Assembly (NCBI GenBank): GCA_020445645.1
Contig: JAGRGG010000118.1
Coordinates: 685 to 54,239 of the forward strand
DNA length: 53,555 nt
Source: Geminicoccaceae bacterium
GTDB taxonomy: Bacteria; Pseudomonadota; Alphaproteobacteria; Geminicoccales; Geminicoccaceae
Direction: 5' to 3'
Position numbers and translations under genes: made by a program. Positions 24,783 through 38,285 of the stretch are shown here, piece after piece (the first letter of the stretch is position 1; each line of letters starts with the position of its first letter). A model generated the notes under the pieces. The model did not search any database. It worked only from the letters and a program-made list of their open reading frames with translations, and was not told the DNA's origin.

Positions 24783-25803
24783 CGTGGGCACCGTGGGCAC
24801 CCCGCTTGGCTTCCCTTTGCCGGTGCCCCGTCGGCAGCGCGAGGGCGAGCCCGCCAAGGACCAGGAGCCCGCCCCCCGCTGCCGGGAGCAGCACCCAGCC
24901 GCCCGGCCCCGCCGGCAGGACCATCCAGGCGAGGTGGAGGAGGACGCCGAGGAGGACCAGTCCTCCCATGACCGCGAGAGTCCCGGGGTCGCGCCGCGAC
25001 GCGCGGGGGAGAAGGACGAGGAAGGGGACGAGGCCGCCGGCGAGGAAGGCGAGAACGGGCAGAACCGGCCAGAACCCGGCCTCGCGGGCGGCGTACCACG
25101 CCACCTTCTCGGGCAGGTTGCTGTACCACATGACGAGGTACTGCATGAAGGCGAGGTAGACGACGGCGAGGAGCGCGGCCAGCAGCAGCCCGCCCAGATC
25201 CTCGGCGACGGCGGGCTCGGTCGCCGCCCTGAACAGCGCCGCCAGCGCCAGGGCCTCGAGGATTGTCTGGACGGCGACGAGGGCGGGGTAGGTCGTCGAG
25301 ACCCATTTCGGATCGAGTGGCATCAGCCAGTCGAGGGCGACGACGGTGACGGCGACGACGTAGAGGACGAGGCCCACGGCCGAGACGCCGACCCCGGCCC
25401 TGCGCCCGGCCGGCAGGAACAGGGCGAGGGCCGCGAGAAAGCCGAGCGAGAGGGCGGCGCGGGCGAGGAACAGGGGTTCGTTCAACCAGTAGGTCCCGAC
25501 GCCCGGCCGTTCCTCCAGCCCGTGCGGCCAGCCGTAGAGGCTGCCCAGGAAGAAGGCCGGGACCACCGCGACGAGGGCGAGCCAGGGCAGCGTCGCCGTG
25601 AAGGCGGCGAAGGTCGGGCGCAGGGCGTCCCCCCAACGGCCGCCGGTGAGGCCGTGCGTCAGGAGAAGCGCCAGCGCGCCCAAGGCGGGGCCGAGGCAGA
25701 AGGCCCAGGCGAAGAGGAGGCCGCGCAGGGCGAGGCTCAAGTCGAGGAAGGCGGCCAGGACGAGGAGGGCCAAGCCCGCCGCGAGGGTGAGGGGCCGGAT
25801 CAT
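24775..25803 (-). CDS. actF: Alternative complex III subunit ActF
   Basis: Protein of 342 aa, nearly all membrane (about ten helices). PFFLGSLYGWPHGL-like and YLNEPLFLARA-like segments (here VPAFFLGSLYGWPHG and TYWLNEPLFLARAAL) and LVMWYSNLPEKVAWY match the quinol-site side of ActF, a relative of NrfD-type ActC. ATG at 25803 overlaps the actE stop (ATGA). Together with ActC it forms the membrane core of the complex, with a quinol site near ActC. Confidence 0.85.
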   Translation of the reverse strand: MIRPLTLAAGLALLVLAAFLDLSLALRGLLFAWAFCLGPALGALALLLTHGLTGGRWGDALRPTFAAFTATLPWLALVAVVPAFFLGSLYGWPHGLEERPGVGTYWLNEPLFLARAALSLGFLAALALFLPAGRRAGVGVSAVGLVLYVVAVTVVALDWLMPLDPKWVSTTYPALVAVQTILEALALAALFRAATEPAVAEDLGGLLLAALLAVVYLAFMQYLVMWYSNLPEKVAWYAAREAGFWPVLPVLAFLAGGLVPFLVLLPRASRRDPGTLAVMGGLVLLGVLLHLAWMVLPAGPGGWVLLPAAGGGLLVLGGLALALPTGHRQREAKRGAHGAHDA

Positions 25804-26330
25804 CGTCCCGTATCCGCGGGCTGCAGGGCCGCCTGCCGTTCGGCAGGATCCATGCGTGCCAGCTGCAAGGCCCGGATGTAGGCGATGATTGCCCAGCGGT
25901 CGCGCGGCGGCACCCGGTCGGCGTAGGAATACATGACGCCGTAGCCGTCGGTGATGACGTCGAAGTAGTGTCCGGCCGGCGCCCTCAGCAGGCGCAGGGT
26001 ATGGTAGGAGGGCGGGGGTGGGAACCCCCTTTGGACGACGATGCCGTCGCCGTCGCCGACGGCGCCGTGGCAGGGCACGCAGAAGGCGTTGAACCGTTCC
26101 CGGCCCCGGTCGAGCAGGGCAGTATTCACGGGGGGCGGGATCGAGGCCGCCCCGTCCCTGAAGAGCGCCGACCTGTCGACCGCCCCGTCCGGCAAGGGCT
26201 GGGCCTCGGTGCCGTCCGGCAAAAAGGCGCTCTTCTCGTAGGCCTCGTATTTCGGCTGGTCGTACATGTCGGTGAAACAGCCGGCCAGAAGGAGGAGCGG
26301 CAGCGGCAGAAGGACCCACCCCCGCCTCAT
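25800..26330 (-). CDS. actE: Alternative complex III subunit ActE, mono-heme cytochrome c lipoprotein
   Basis: Protein of 176 aa. The signal peptide ends in a lipobox LLAGC (Cys18). The heme motif C84-V-P-C-H88 and GYGVMYSYADRV supply the c-type heme and its likely methionine ligand. DMYDQPKYEAYEKSAFLPDGTEA near the N-terminus is a conserved ActE feature. It is the periplasmic electron exit that passes electrons to the caa3 oxidase. ATGA overlap with actD. Confidence 0.9.
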   Translation of the reverse strand: MRRGWVLLPLPLLLLAGCFTDMYDQPKYEAYEKSAFLPDGTEAQPLPDGAVDRSALFRDGAASIPPPVNTALLDRGRERFNAFCVPCHGAVGDGDGIVVQRGFPPPPSYHTLRLLRAPAGHYFDVITDGYGVMYSYADRVPPRDRWAIIAYIRALQLARMDPAERQAALQPADTGR

Positions 26331-26845
26331 GTGGAGGTCTCCCGGACGGCGATGGGGCGGAGAGCCTCGAGGAAGGCGCGCGTCCCTTCGGGCTCGAACT
26401 TCGGGTCGCCGCCGTCCACGACGAGGAAGAAGCGGTCCTGGCTCGCGCGCTCGATGCCGGAGACGGCGAAAAGGGGGTCGTGCAGCCGGGGCAGGCCCGT
26501 GCGCCACAGGAGCGCGACGAAGCCGCCGACGGCGGCGCCCAGGACCGCGAACTCGAAGGTGACGAGCATGAACGCCTGCCACGCGACGAGCGGCCGCCCG
26601 CCGGTGTTGAGCGGGTAGTCGATCGCGTTCATCCACACCTGGAGGAAGAATCCCGCGGCCGCACCAATGGCGCCGCAGGCGAACATGACGACCCGAAGCC
26701 GGCTGGGACGGATCCCAAGGGCCTCGGCGAGGCCGGAGACGGCGAAGGGGGCGAGCGCGTCGAGGCGGCTGTAGCCGGCGCCCCGCGCCCGCTTGATGGC
26801 GTCCAGCAGGTCGTCGGCGGCGGCGAACTCGGCGAGCAGCGTCAT
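26327..26845 (-). CDS. actD: Alternative complex III subunit ActD
   Basis: Protein of 172 aa (DUF3341 family). An N-terminal soluble part (LLDAIKRARGAGYSRLDALAPF) is followed by two membrane helices (about 60-80 and 98-120). The segment QVWMNAIDYPLNTGGRP is the conserved family signature. A non-redox subunit that packs against ActC in known ACIII structures. ATGA overlaps on both sides. Confidence 0.9.
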   Translation of the reverse strand: MTLLAEFAAADDLLDAIKRARGAGYSRLDALAPFAVSGLAEALGIRPSRLRVVMFACGAIGAAAGFFLQVWMNAIDYPLNTGGRPLVAWQAFMLVTFEFAVLGAAVGGFVALLWRTGLPRLHDPLFAVSGIERASQDRFFLVVDGGDPKFEPEGTRAFLEALRPIAVRETST

Positions 26846-28247
26846 CGGCCTGCCCCCTCCTCACGGACCAGTTCGCGCATCTCGTGCATCGAGACCACCG
26901 GCACGAAACGGGCGAGGAGGAGGAACAGGGTGAAGAAGAATCCCAGCGTGCCCAACAGCAATGCCACGTCCCAGAAGGTCGGGGCGTAGGTCTGCCAGTT
27001 GGCGGGCAAAAAGCCGTGCGAGAGGGTGTTGATGACGATGAGGAGCCGTTCCAGCCACATGCCGAGGTTGACCAGGATCGAGACGACGAAGATGAGGGCG
27101 ATGCTGTAGCGGGCGGGCCTGAACCAGAACACCTGCGAGGCCAGCACGTTGCAGAACAGCATGATCCAGTAGAGGGGCCAGTAGTCGCCGACGAACTCGT
27201 ACACGACGAGGCCGCGCTCGTAGATGTCACCCGAGTACCACGCGGCGAACCACTCGATCAGGTAGGACCAGCCCATGACCGTGGCCCCCAAGACCATGAT
27301 CTTCGCCATCGCCTCGAAGTGGCGGGGCGTGATGAGGTCGTGGAGCCCCAGCGCGTGGCGGATCGGCACGGCCAGCGTCACCACCATCGCGAAGCCGGAG
27401 AACATGGCGCCGACGACGAAGTAGGGCGGGAACACGGTCTCGGCCCAGCCCGGCATCAGGCTGGCGGCGAAGTCGAGGCCGACGACGCTGTGCACCGAGA
27501 CGACGAGCGGCACGCCCATCGCCGCCATCGCCCAGTAGTAGCGCTCGTAGCGCGCCCAGTGGTGCGCGGAGCCGCGCCAGCCGAGGGCCAGCGAGCCGTA
27601 GGCGAGTTGCGCGATCCGCCCCTTCGCCCGGTCGCGGAGCGTGGCGAAGTCGGGGATGGCCCCCGTGTACCAGAAGAGGAGCGAGAAGATCAGGTAGGAG
27701 AGGATGGCCCAGAGATCCCAGACGAGCGGGCTCTTGAACTGCGGCCACGCCTCCATGACGTCGGGGTAGGGGATGAGCCAGTAGAACAGGTACGGCCGGC
27801 CCAGGTGGATGATCGGGAACACGCCCGCGATGGCGGCGGCGAACAGGGTCATCGCCTCCGCGAAGCGGTTGATCGACGAGCGCCACTTCTGCCGCGTGAG
27901 GAGGAGGAGCGACGAGATGAGCGTGCCGGCGTTGCCGATGCCGATCCACCAGACGTAGTTGGCGATGGCAAAGCCCCAGACCACCTCGGTGTTGACGCCC
28001 CAGATCCCGACGCCGGCGTAGAACAGCCACGCGATCGAGACCAGCATGAGGAGGGTGAGGGCACCCCCGAACGCGAGGAGCAGCCACCAAAGGCGGCCTG
28101 GCCGGCGTTCCAGGACGGCGTCCGACACCTCCTTCGTCACCGAGGCGTAGCCGTCCCGCCGGTCGACGAAGGGCGGCAGGTGCCCCTCGGTCCCGGAATC
28201 CCCTGGGCTCCCCGACGACGAGGCGTCGCTCGATGCCGCGGCGGCGC

Positions 28248-28251
<4 letters not shown>
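26842..28251 (-). CDS. actC: Alternative complex III subunit ActC (NrfD-like)
   Basis: Protein of 469 aa, about ten membrane helices. The N-terminus LPPFVDRRDGYASVTKEVSDAVL is followed by WGFAIANYVWWIGIGNAGTLISSLLLL and RPYLFYWLIPYPDVMEAWPQF, the usual ActC landmarks. It belongs to the NrfD/PsrC family and should hold the menaquinol or ubiquinol oxidation site. A Ser/Ala-rich leader of about 20 residues precedes the conserved part. ATGA overlap with actB and actD. Confidence 0.93.
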
Positions 28252-31216
<2,965 letters not shown>

Positions 31217-31220
<4 letters not shown>

Positions 31221-31870
31221 CGGTGGCACACCGAGCAGTCGGTGAGGCGGCCCTTCTGGACGCCGTAGAGCCCGACGAGGCGGCGCCCGAGGGACAACTG
31301 GTCGTCGGGCGGCACGTAGTCGGGGTCGAAGACCGCCTCGCGCGGGCGCAGGTACTTCTCGGGTTCGCGGTGGCATTCGAGGCACCAGCCCATGTAGAGC
31401 GTGTTCGCCTTCATCATGAGCGGCATCTCGTCGATCTGCCCGTGGCAGGTGGTGCAGCCCACCCCCTTGGCGACGTGGATCGAATGGTTGAAGTAGACGA
31501 AGTCGGGCAGGTCGTGGACCCGGTGCCAGCGGAGCGGCTCGCCCCGGGCGAGGCTTTGGCGCACCGGCGCCAGCATCGGCGCCCCCGTCCAGAGCTGCGA
31601 ATGGCAGCTCATGCAGGTATGGGTCGGCGGGTAGCCGGCAAAGGCGCTCTCCTCGACCCCGGTGTGGCAGTAGCGGCAGTCGATCCCGAGCCCGCCGACG
31701 TGGTGCTCGTGGCTGAACGGCACGGCCTGCTCGACGTAAGAACCGACATCGGTCGCCCAGGTCGAGCGCCAGTACAGCATGACGAGCGATAGGACCGCGA
31801 GCGGCACGAGCACGATGCCGACGAGGAAGAGCCGGGCAAGGGTGTTGGCGCGCGGGCGGAAGATCTGCAA
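31217..31870 (-). CDS. actA: Alternative complex III subunit ActA, pentaheme cytochrome c
   Basis: Protein of 217 aa. An N-terminal anchor helix (about 13-33) is followed by five CxxCH motifs: C65-H69, C86-H90, C139-H143, C163-H167 and C212-H216. This is the classic count for ActA. It is periplasmic and accepts electrons from the Fe-S chain of ActB, passing them to ActE. It is the first gene of the 12-gene minus-strand operon; its promoter should lie in 31871-32009. Confidence 0.94.
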
Positions 31871-32009
31871 GCGGGACGAACCCCTTGAGGGCGTTGGACG
31901 CGATCGTTTCCTCGGCAGCTAGCCTTGCCGCAAACGCCCCGACTTGCAAGAGGTGCCAACTGTCGCGGGTGCAATCTTAATGTACGGCTTAAAGTCCTTC
32001 CGCCGTTGG
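31871..32009 (-). promoter_or_regulatory. Presumed promoter region of the ACIII-caa3 operon
   Basis: The only sizeable non-coding stretch upstream of the 12-gene operon, about 140 bp. It has an AT-richer segment (GCAATCTTAATGTACGGCTT on the plus strand around 31971-31990). No confident -35/-10 pair was assigned. It shares the gap with the terminator hairpin of the decayed TRAP genes. Confidence 0.35.
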
Positions 32010-32032
32010 GCTTCGCGCAGCGGGTGCGAAGC
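32010..32032. terminator. Hairpin after dctM remnant, element-end derived
   Basis: GCTTCGC (32010-32016) pairs with GCGAAGC (32026-32032), nine-base loop. The arms are the GCTTCGCG end of the dispersed element family, so this looks like a collapsed copy. It lies a few bases after the dctM stop codon on the minus strand. Confidence 0.5.
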
Positions 32033-32037
32033 GTGTC

Positions 32038-33187
32038 TCAGTACCCGAACGCCCCGAGCAGCCCGTAGGTGAGCGCCGGGAAGGCGAGCAGGAGGGCGAC
32101 GCGGACGGCGTCGGAGAGGAGGAAGGGAAGGACGCCCTTGAACGTCTCGCGCATGGGCACGTCCTTTGCCATCTTGTTGATGACGAAGACGTTGAGCCCG
32201 ACGGGCGGCGTGATGAGTCCGACCTCGACGACAACGAGGACGATGATGCCGAACCAGATCGCCGCGTGGTCCGGGGCAAGGCCGAAGTCGAGCGCCATGA
32301 AGCCGTTGAAGACTTCGGCGCCGATAATGATCAGGAAGATCATGCCGGTGGCGGTCGTGGTCTCGCGCAGGCTCTGGACGAAGGCGGGGAGACCGACGCG
32401 GTTGAAGACGGCGATGATCCCGGTACCGACGACGCCGAACGCCGCCGCCTCCGTGGGCGTGAAGACGCCGAGGTAGATGCCGCCCAGGACGACGAGGAAG
32501 AGGCCGCAGGCGGGGAGGAGGCCGATCAGCGCGCGGCGGCGCTCGTCCCCCGTTACTGGGGCCGGCGGGGCCGGCCTCGGGCCGGACGCGGACGTAGAGA
32601 GCGATGGTGATCGCGTAGCCGAGGGCCGCGAGCAGGCCGGGGAGGAAGGCGGCGAGGAACAAGGCGGCAAGGTTCTGCTCGGCCAGGATCGCGTAGACGA
32701 TGAGCGCGATCGAGGGCGGGATGAGGATGCCGAGCGTGCCGCCCGCCACGAGCGCGCCCGTGCTGAGCGCCCCTTCGTAGCCGTAGCGGCGCATCCCGGG
32801 CAGCGCCACCTGGCTCATCGCCGCCGCCGTGGCGAGCGAACTGCCGCAGATGGCGCCGAAGAGCGCGCAGCCGGCGATGGCCGCGATGGCGAGCCCGCCC
32901 CGCCAGTGGCCGACGAGGGCGTTGGCGCCCCGGAACAGGGCACCGCTGATCCCGGCGTGCGCCGCGAGGTAGCCCATGAGGAGGAAGAGCGGGATGACCG
33001 AGAAGCTCTCCGAGACCAGTTGAAAATTGGGGCCGGTCTTGAGGGTGGCGAGGAAGGTGGTCAGGCCTGCGAGGTGGACGTAGCCGGCCCCGCCGGCGAC
33101 GATCATTGCCACCCCGATCGGCACCCGGACAAACATGAGGAAAAGCATGAGGGCGGTGTAGAGGACGCCGACCGCGAGGCCGCTCAC
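32038..33187 (-). pseudogene. dctM: TRAP transporter large permease DctM, frameshifted
   Basis: Two frames together cover a full DctM of about 380 aa. From GTG 33187 the frame reads GVLYTALMLFLMFVRVPIG, then IPLFLLMGYLAAHAGIS and LGILIPPSIALIVYAILAE, up to about 32570. From there the second frame continues GIYLGVFTPTEAAAFGVVG and LITPPVGLNVFVINKMAKD to the stop at 32038. The shift (one extra base or two missing) lies near 32555-32580 in a GGCC-rich run. It could be a sequencing error, but the neighbouring dctQ and dctP are also broken, so true decay is more likely. Membrane transporter of organic acids in the intact form. The GTG overlaps the dctQ stop. Confidence 0.85.
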
Positions 33188-33718
33188 GAAGGGTCGTCCC
33201 CGTCCCACCCGGGTTTTTCAAGGCCGCGCCGGAAGGTGACGACGCTGACGACGGCGAGGAGCGCGAAGCACGGCACGGTGACGAGGAAGCCCCACCACGT
33301 CGGCGGGCGCAGCACCATGCTCTCGTCGCCGTAGGCGCGAAGGTCGAGCGCCCCCGCCGACAGGCGCCACGCGAGGAGAAGGGCCACGGCGCCGAGCAGC
33401 GGGGAGCCGAGCGCGTCGAACCCGGCCCGGACGGGGCCGGGCGCCCGTTCGGTGAACACGTCGACGATGGCGTTGCCCTTCTCGTACTGGCAGTAGGGCA
33501 GGAACAGGCTCACGGCGACGGCAATGAAGAGGCTCACGATCTCGATGTCGCCCCGGATCGGCGCGTCGAACAGGTAACGCCCGGTGACGCTGACGGACGG
33601 TGAGCAGGGCCAAAAGGACGAGGACGAGCCTGCCCAGAACGGCGAGCGCGCGGCACAAGGCGGCGAGGGGGCCGGAAGGGTGACGCCCCGGTTCGCCCTC
33701 GAAGGCCCGCTCGCTCAC
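33184..33718 (-). pseudogene. dctQ: TRAP transporter small permease DctQ, frameshifted by a 4-bp tandem duplication
   Basis: GTG 33718 starts the first frame (through LVLVLLALLT). The conserved part, VSVTGRYLFDAPIRGDIEIV then SLFIAVAVSLFLPYCQYEKG and the following helices, is in another frame, ending at 33184. At 33592-33600 the bases GACG are repeated as GACGGACGG. Removing one 4-bp unit restores a continuous frame, so this is a real duplication mutation and not a homopolymer miscall. Intact, it would be the four-helix partner of DctM. Confidence 0.85.
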
Positions 33719-33728
33719 GGAGGGCGCG

Positions 33729-35170
<1,442 letters not shown>

Positions 35171-35237
35171 GGGTGACGTGCTCCTCCCGTTCTTCGGGCA
35201 ATCTTGTCGAAAGCCATCGCCGCTGTCGCGGGAGAAT

Positions 35238-35265
35238 ACGCTTCGCGTCCGTCGCGCGAGGCCCC
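35238..35265. repeat. Half copy of the dispersed element
   Basis: ACGCTTCGCGTCCGTCGCGC followed by GAGGCC, the left-end core, directly precedes the stop codon of the AEC transporter gene (35269). The opposite arm and the T-run are missing. Confidence 0.55.
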
Positions 35266-35268
35266 CCC

Positions 35269-36198
35269 TCAACCGAGGAGCAGCAGCAGCAGGGTGATCG
35301 TGCCGAGCGAGAACAGGGTCGAGAGGAGGATCGCCGCCGCGATCTCGCCCTCGGCCGTGCGGTAGCGGCCGGCGAGAAGGTAGACGTTGATGCCGGTGGG
35401 CAGGCCGGCGATGAGGGTCGCGGCCTTGGTCCAGAGCGCGTCGAGCCCGGCGAGGTGGGCCAGGGTGAAGACCAGGAGCGGCTGGAGGAGGAGCTTGAGG
35501 GCGGCGAGCAACGCCGCCCGCGGCAGGACGCCCCGAAGGCCGAAGGCGCGCAGGGAGGCGCCCATCGAGAACAGGGCGCAGGGCAGGGCCGCCTCGGCGA
35601 CGAGGTCGACGACGCCGGCGAGCGGCGTGGGCAATGCCGCGCCCGACAGGTTGAGGGCGAGTCCGGTCACGAGGCCGACGACGATCGGGTTCATCGCCAT
35701 GCCGCGCACGACCTTGAGGAGGATCCCGCCGAGCCGCACGTCCTCGCCCCGCCCGGCTTCGACGAGGGGGATGACGACGGAGAAGAAGGTCATGCCGTGG
35801 CAGGCGAGGAGGGTGAAGAGGGGCAGCGCGACCCGGTCGCCGTAGGCGGCAAGGGCGAGGGGGATGCCGAGGATGGCGATGTTCGAGAAGCTGGCGCCGA
35901 ACGCGAGCAGCGCCCGCCGATCGAGGGCGCCGACCCCGAGGCGGGGGAGAAGGAAGAAGCCGATCGTTCCGTTGAGGAAGGCGCCCGCGAAGTAGCACAG
36001 GAGGAAGGTGCCCGTGCCCGCCGCGGAAAGATGGCTCGTCGAGAGCTTCTGGAACAGCAGGAGCGGCAGGGCGAAGTTGAAGACGAAGGCCGCGAGCCCC
36101 TGCCCCGCCGCCGTGCCGAAGCCGCGGGTGAAGGTGGCGCCAAAGCCGAGCGCCACGACCCCGAAGATCGGCAGGATGATGGTGATCAGGACGTTCAT
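35269..36198 (-). CDS. AEC-family transporter
   Basis: Protein of 309 aa with about ten predicted helices in two halves of five, as in auxin-efflux-carrier-type bacterial transporters (Pfam Mem_trans). Landmarks are NVLITIILPIFGVVALGFGA, SFSNIAILGIPLALAAYGD and PTGINVYLLAGRY. Family members export or take up small organic anions such as malate or malonate. ATG at 36198 is the first methionine before the first helix. The gene stands between denD and the damaged lipoprotein gene. Substrate unknown. Confidence 0.88.
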   Translation of the reverse strand: MNVLITIILPIFGVVALGFGATFTRGFGTAAGQGLAAFVFNFALPLLLFQKLSTSHLSAAGTGTFLLCYFAGAFLNGTIGFFLLPRLGVGALDRRALLAFGASFSNIAILGIPLALAAYGDRVALPLFTLLACHGMTFFSVVIPLVEAGRGEDVRLGGILLKVVRGMAMNPIVVGLVTGLALNLSGAALPTPLAGVVDLVAEAALPCALFSMGASLRAFGLRGVLPRAALLAALKLLLQPLLVFTLAHLAGLDALWTKAATLIAGLPTGINVYLLAGRYRTAEGEIAAAILLSTLFSLGTITLLLLLLG

Positions 36199-36268
36199 GG
36201 CCGCGAGGTGGGCCGCAAGATCCGGCCGCGAGTCAAGGCGGATCGGCGGCTTCGTTCCCGGAGGCCGG

Positions 36269-38164
36269 CTAGTCGATCGTCCGATCGGGATCGAAGAAGA
36301 GGTTCGGATCCTCGTCGGTGCCGGTGTCATAGGGGCCGCGGCCGGCGAAGCCGCCTGCGACCGTGGTAGGGCCGTCGAGCCTGAAGGCGCCCGCCACCTC
36401 CTCGCCGGCATGGCCGAAGAAACTGCCCTCGGCCGCGCCGGCGTGGCCCCGGTCCGAGGTCACGGCACCCTTGAAGCCCGTGCCATCGATGCGGAGATCC
36501 CGGCCCTCGACTCTGCCCCAGGCCGACTTGTCGCCGGCGTCGTAGAGGTCGAGGGCGGCATCCAGCGTGCCGGCGGCGAAGTCGGCGGTGCCGCGCAGGT
36601 TGCCGATGAGATCGTTGCGCCCGTCCCCGTCGCGCTCGATCGCCGCCATTGACCCATAGTATTCGGCCGTGCCCGTGGCCGGCATGTCGGCCAAGGTGGT
36701 GGGCACGCCGCCGTAGAAGGCGTTCGGGTCGAGGATCGAGCGGCCGTCGTCGGCGAGACGCGTCCAGACGCCGTAGGTCGTGTAGCTGAGGCTGGCGGGC
36801 TCGATGTAGCCCGCTTCCTTGCCGTTCCCGTCCCGCACGGTGATGCCGACGGGGTTGGCGGCGAGGGTGACGACGCTTCTTGTGCGGTCGTCGTAAGCGT
36901 AAAGCCCGCTCTGGATCTGTGGCCCGCCAGGGCGGCGGGCGCTTTGCCCGGCCGGAGCGTCAGGGTCTCGCCGTCGAGGGTGAGGCGCAGCGTCCCCTTC
37001 ACGTCGTAGGCGATTTCGGCGGCGTCGGCGGGCTCGGTAGCGTAGGCAATGCCCCGGCCGATCCCGATCGCGTTCTTGAGATAGGGCGTGTCGTCGCTGT
37101 TGGGGCTGAGGTAGGGGATCTGGCCGGCGATGGCGATCACGTCGCTGCTCGGGCGCAGTCGGTAGGTTCCGAAGCCGCCGACGAGGGTGGACGGTCCCTC
37201 GAGGCGGAAGATCCCTGCCATCTCGTCGGCGTCGGGGCCGAAGAAGCGGCCCTCGGCCGTGCCGGCGTGGCCTAGCTTCGAGGTCATGGCGCCCTTGAAG
37301 CCCGTCCCGTCGAAGGCGAGGTTCTTGGCCAGGGTCTGGCCCCAGATCGTGCCGTCCGCCGCGTTCGCAGGCGCCGTCGCGAGCCGCATGGTACCGGTTT
37401 CGAAGTCGGCTTCGCCGAAGGATTCGCCGACGAGGAGCGCCTCCTTCCCCGCCCCGTACTCGACCGCAACGGTGGTGCCGCTGAAATAGGCCCCGCCCGT
37501 CGTCGGCACCTTGTCCGACGCGGCCGGCAGTCCGCCGTAGAAGCCGCCGGCGGCGCCCCCGTCCGCCGTCCCGGCCCAGGCGCCGAACGTGATTCGGTCG
37601 AAGGGGGAGAAGAGGGCGAGGCCGCTCCTGTCCGGGCCCTGGAGTTGATCCGGGCCGAACGGGTAGGCGGCGAGCGCGACGTGGTCCGTGCCGGCGTAGG
37701 TGGCGAGCCCGCCGCCGTTGAAGTAGCCTTCGTCGCCGCGGAACGGAAAAACGTTGGGCACGCCCCGCGGCGCGAGGCGCGCCGTCCCGCCCGTCGTCCG
37801 TCACGACGAGGGCTCCTCCGGCCCCGTAGGCGACGGCCGTGCCCGAAGGCGTCGCGGCGTAGGCGACCTCGCCGCCGGCTGCGATCACCCTGCCCAGGTC
37901 GGTCACGGCGTCCCCGGTTCCGGTGATGTCCCGGTCCTGGTCCTTTCCCAGCACGGCGCGGACGCCTTCCAGTCCCGTCGAGGGGGTCTCGCCGGTGCCG
38001 TCCGCGGACGCCCCCGAGCCTTCGCCCCCGCCCCCGCCGCAGCCGGCGAGCAGCAGGAGCCCCAGCACGGTCGTGGCGGCATGGCGCTTTCCCTCCTTTG
38101 GCGCCTTCGCGTTTCGTGACGACCGTTGCGTGCGCCCCGGACAAGCTGACCGATATACCCGCAA
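36269..38164 (-). pseudogene. Two-lobe TbpB-like surface lipoprotein with two compensating frameshifts
   Basis: The start frame from about 38164 has a lipobox LLLAGC followed by a Gly/Ser-rich stretch. Near 37765 the coding sense moves to another frame (VFPFRGDEGYFNGG to about 36930), then returns to the first frame (IQSGLYAYDDRTRSV to the stop at 36269). The shifts are +1 and then -1. Two barrel signatures are present, EGRFFGPDADEMAGIFRLEG and EGSFFGHAGEEVAGAF, each preceded by a matching FDGTGFKGAMTS or IDGTGFKGAVTS unit. So the protein has two TbpB-like lobes, against one at 2965-4008. No clean start lies before the signal peptide; a third lesion is possible. Either a decayed gene or an indel-rich assembly. 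Confidence 0.75.
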
Positions 38165-38285
38165 CTGTCGAGGAGGATGCGGCCCGCCGCCCGACCGGGC
38201 GCCTTCGTCTTCCCTTCGGCAACGACCGCGAAACGAACCCGGCCCCCGGTCGAAGCCCGCGACGACGATTGCGGCGGCGGGTGGG

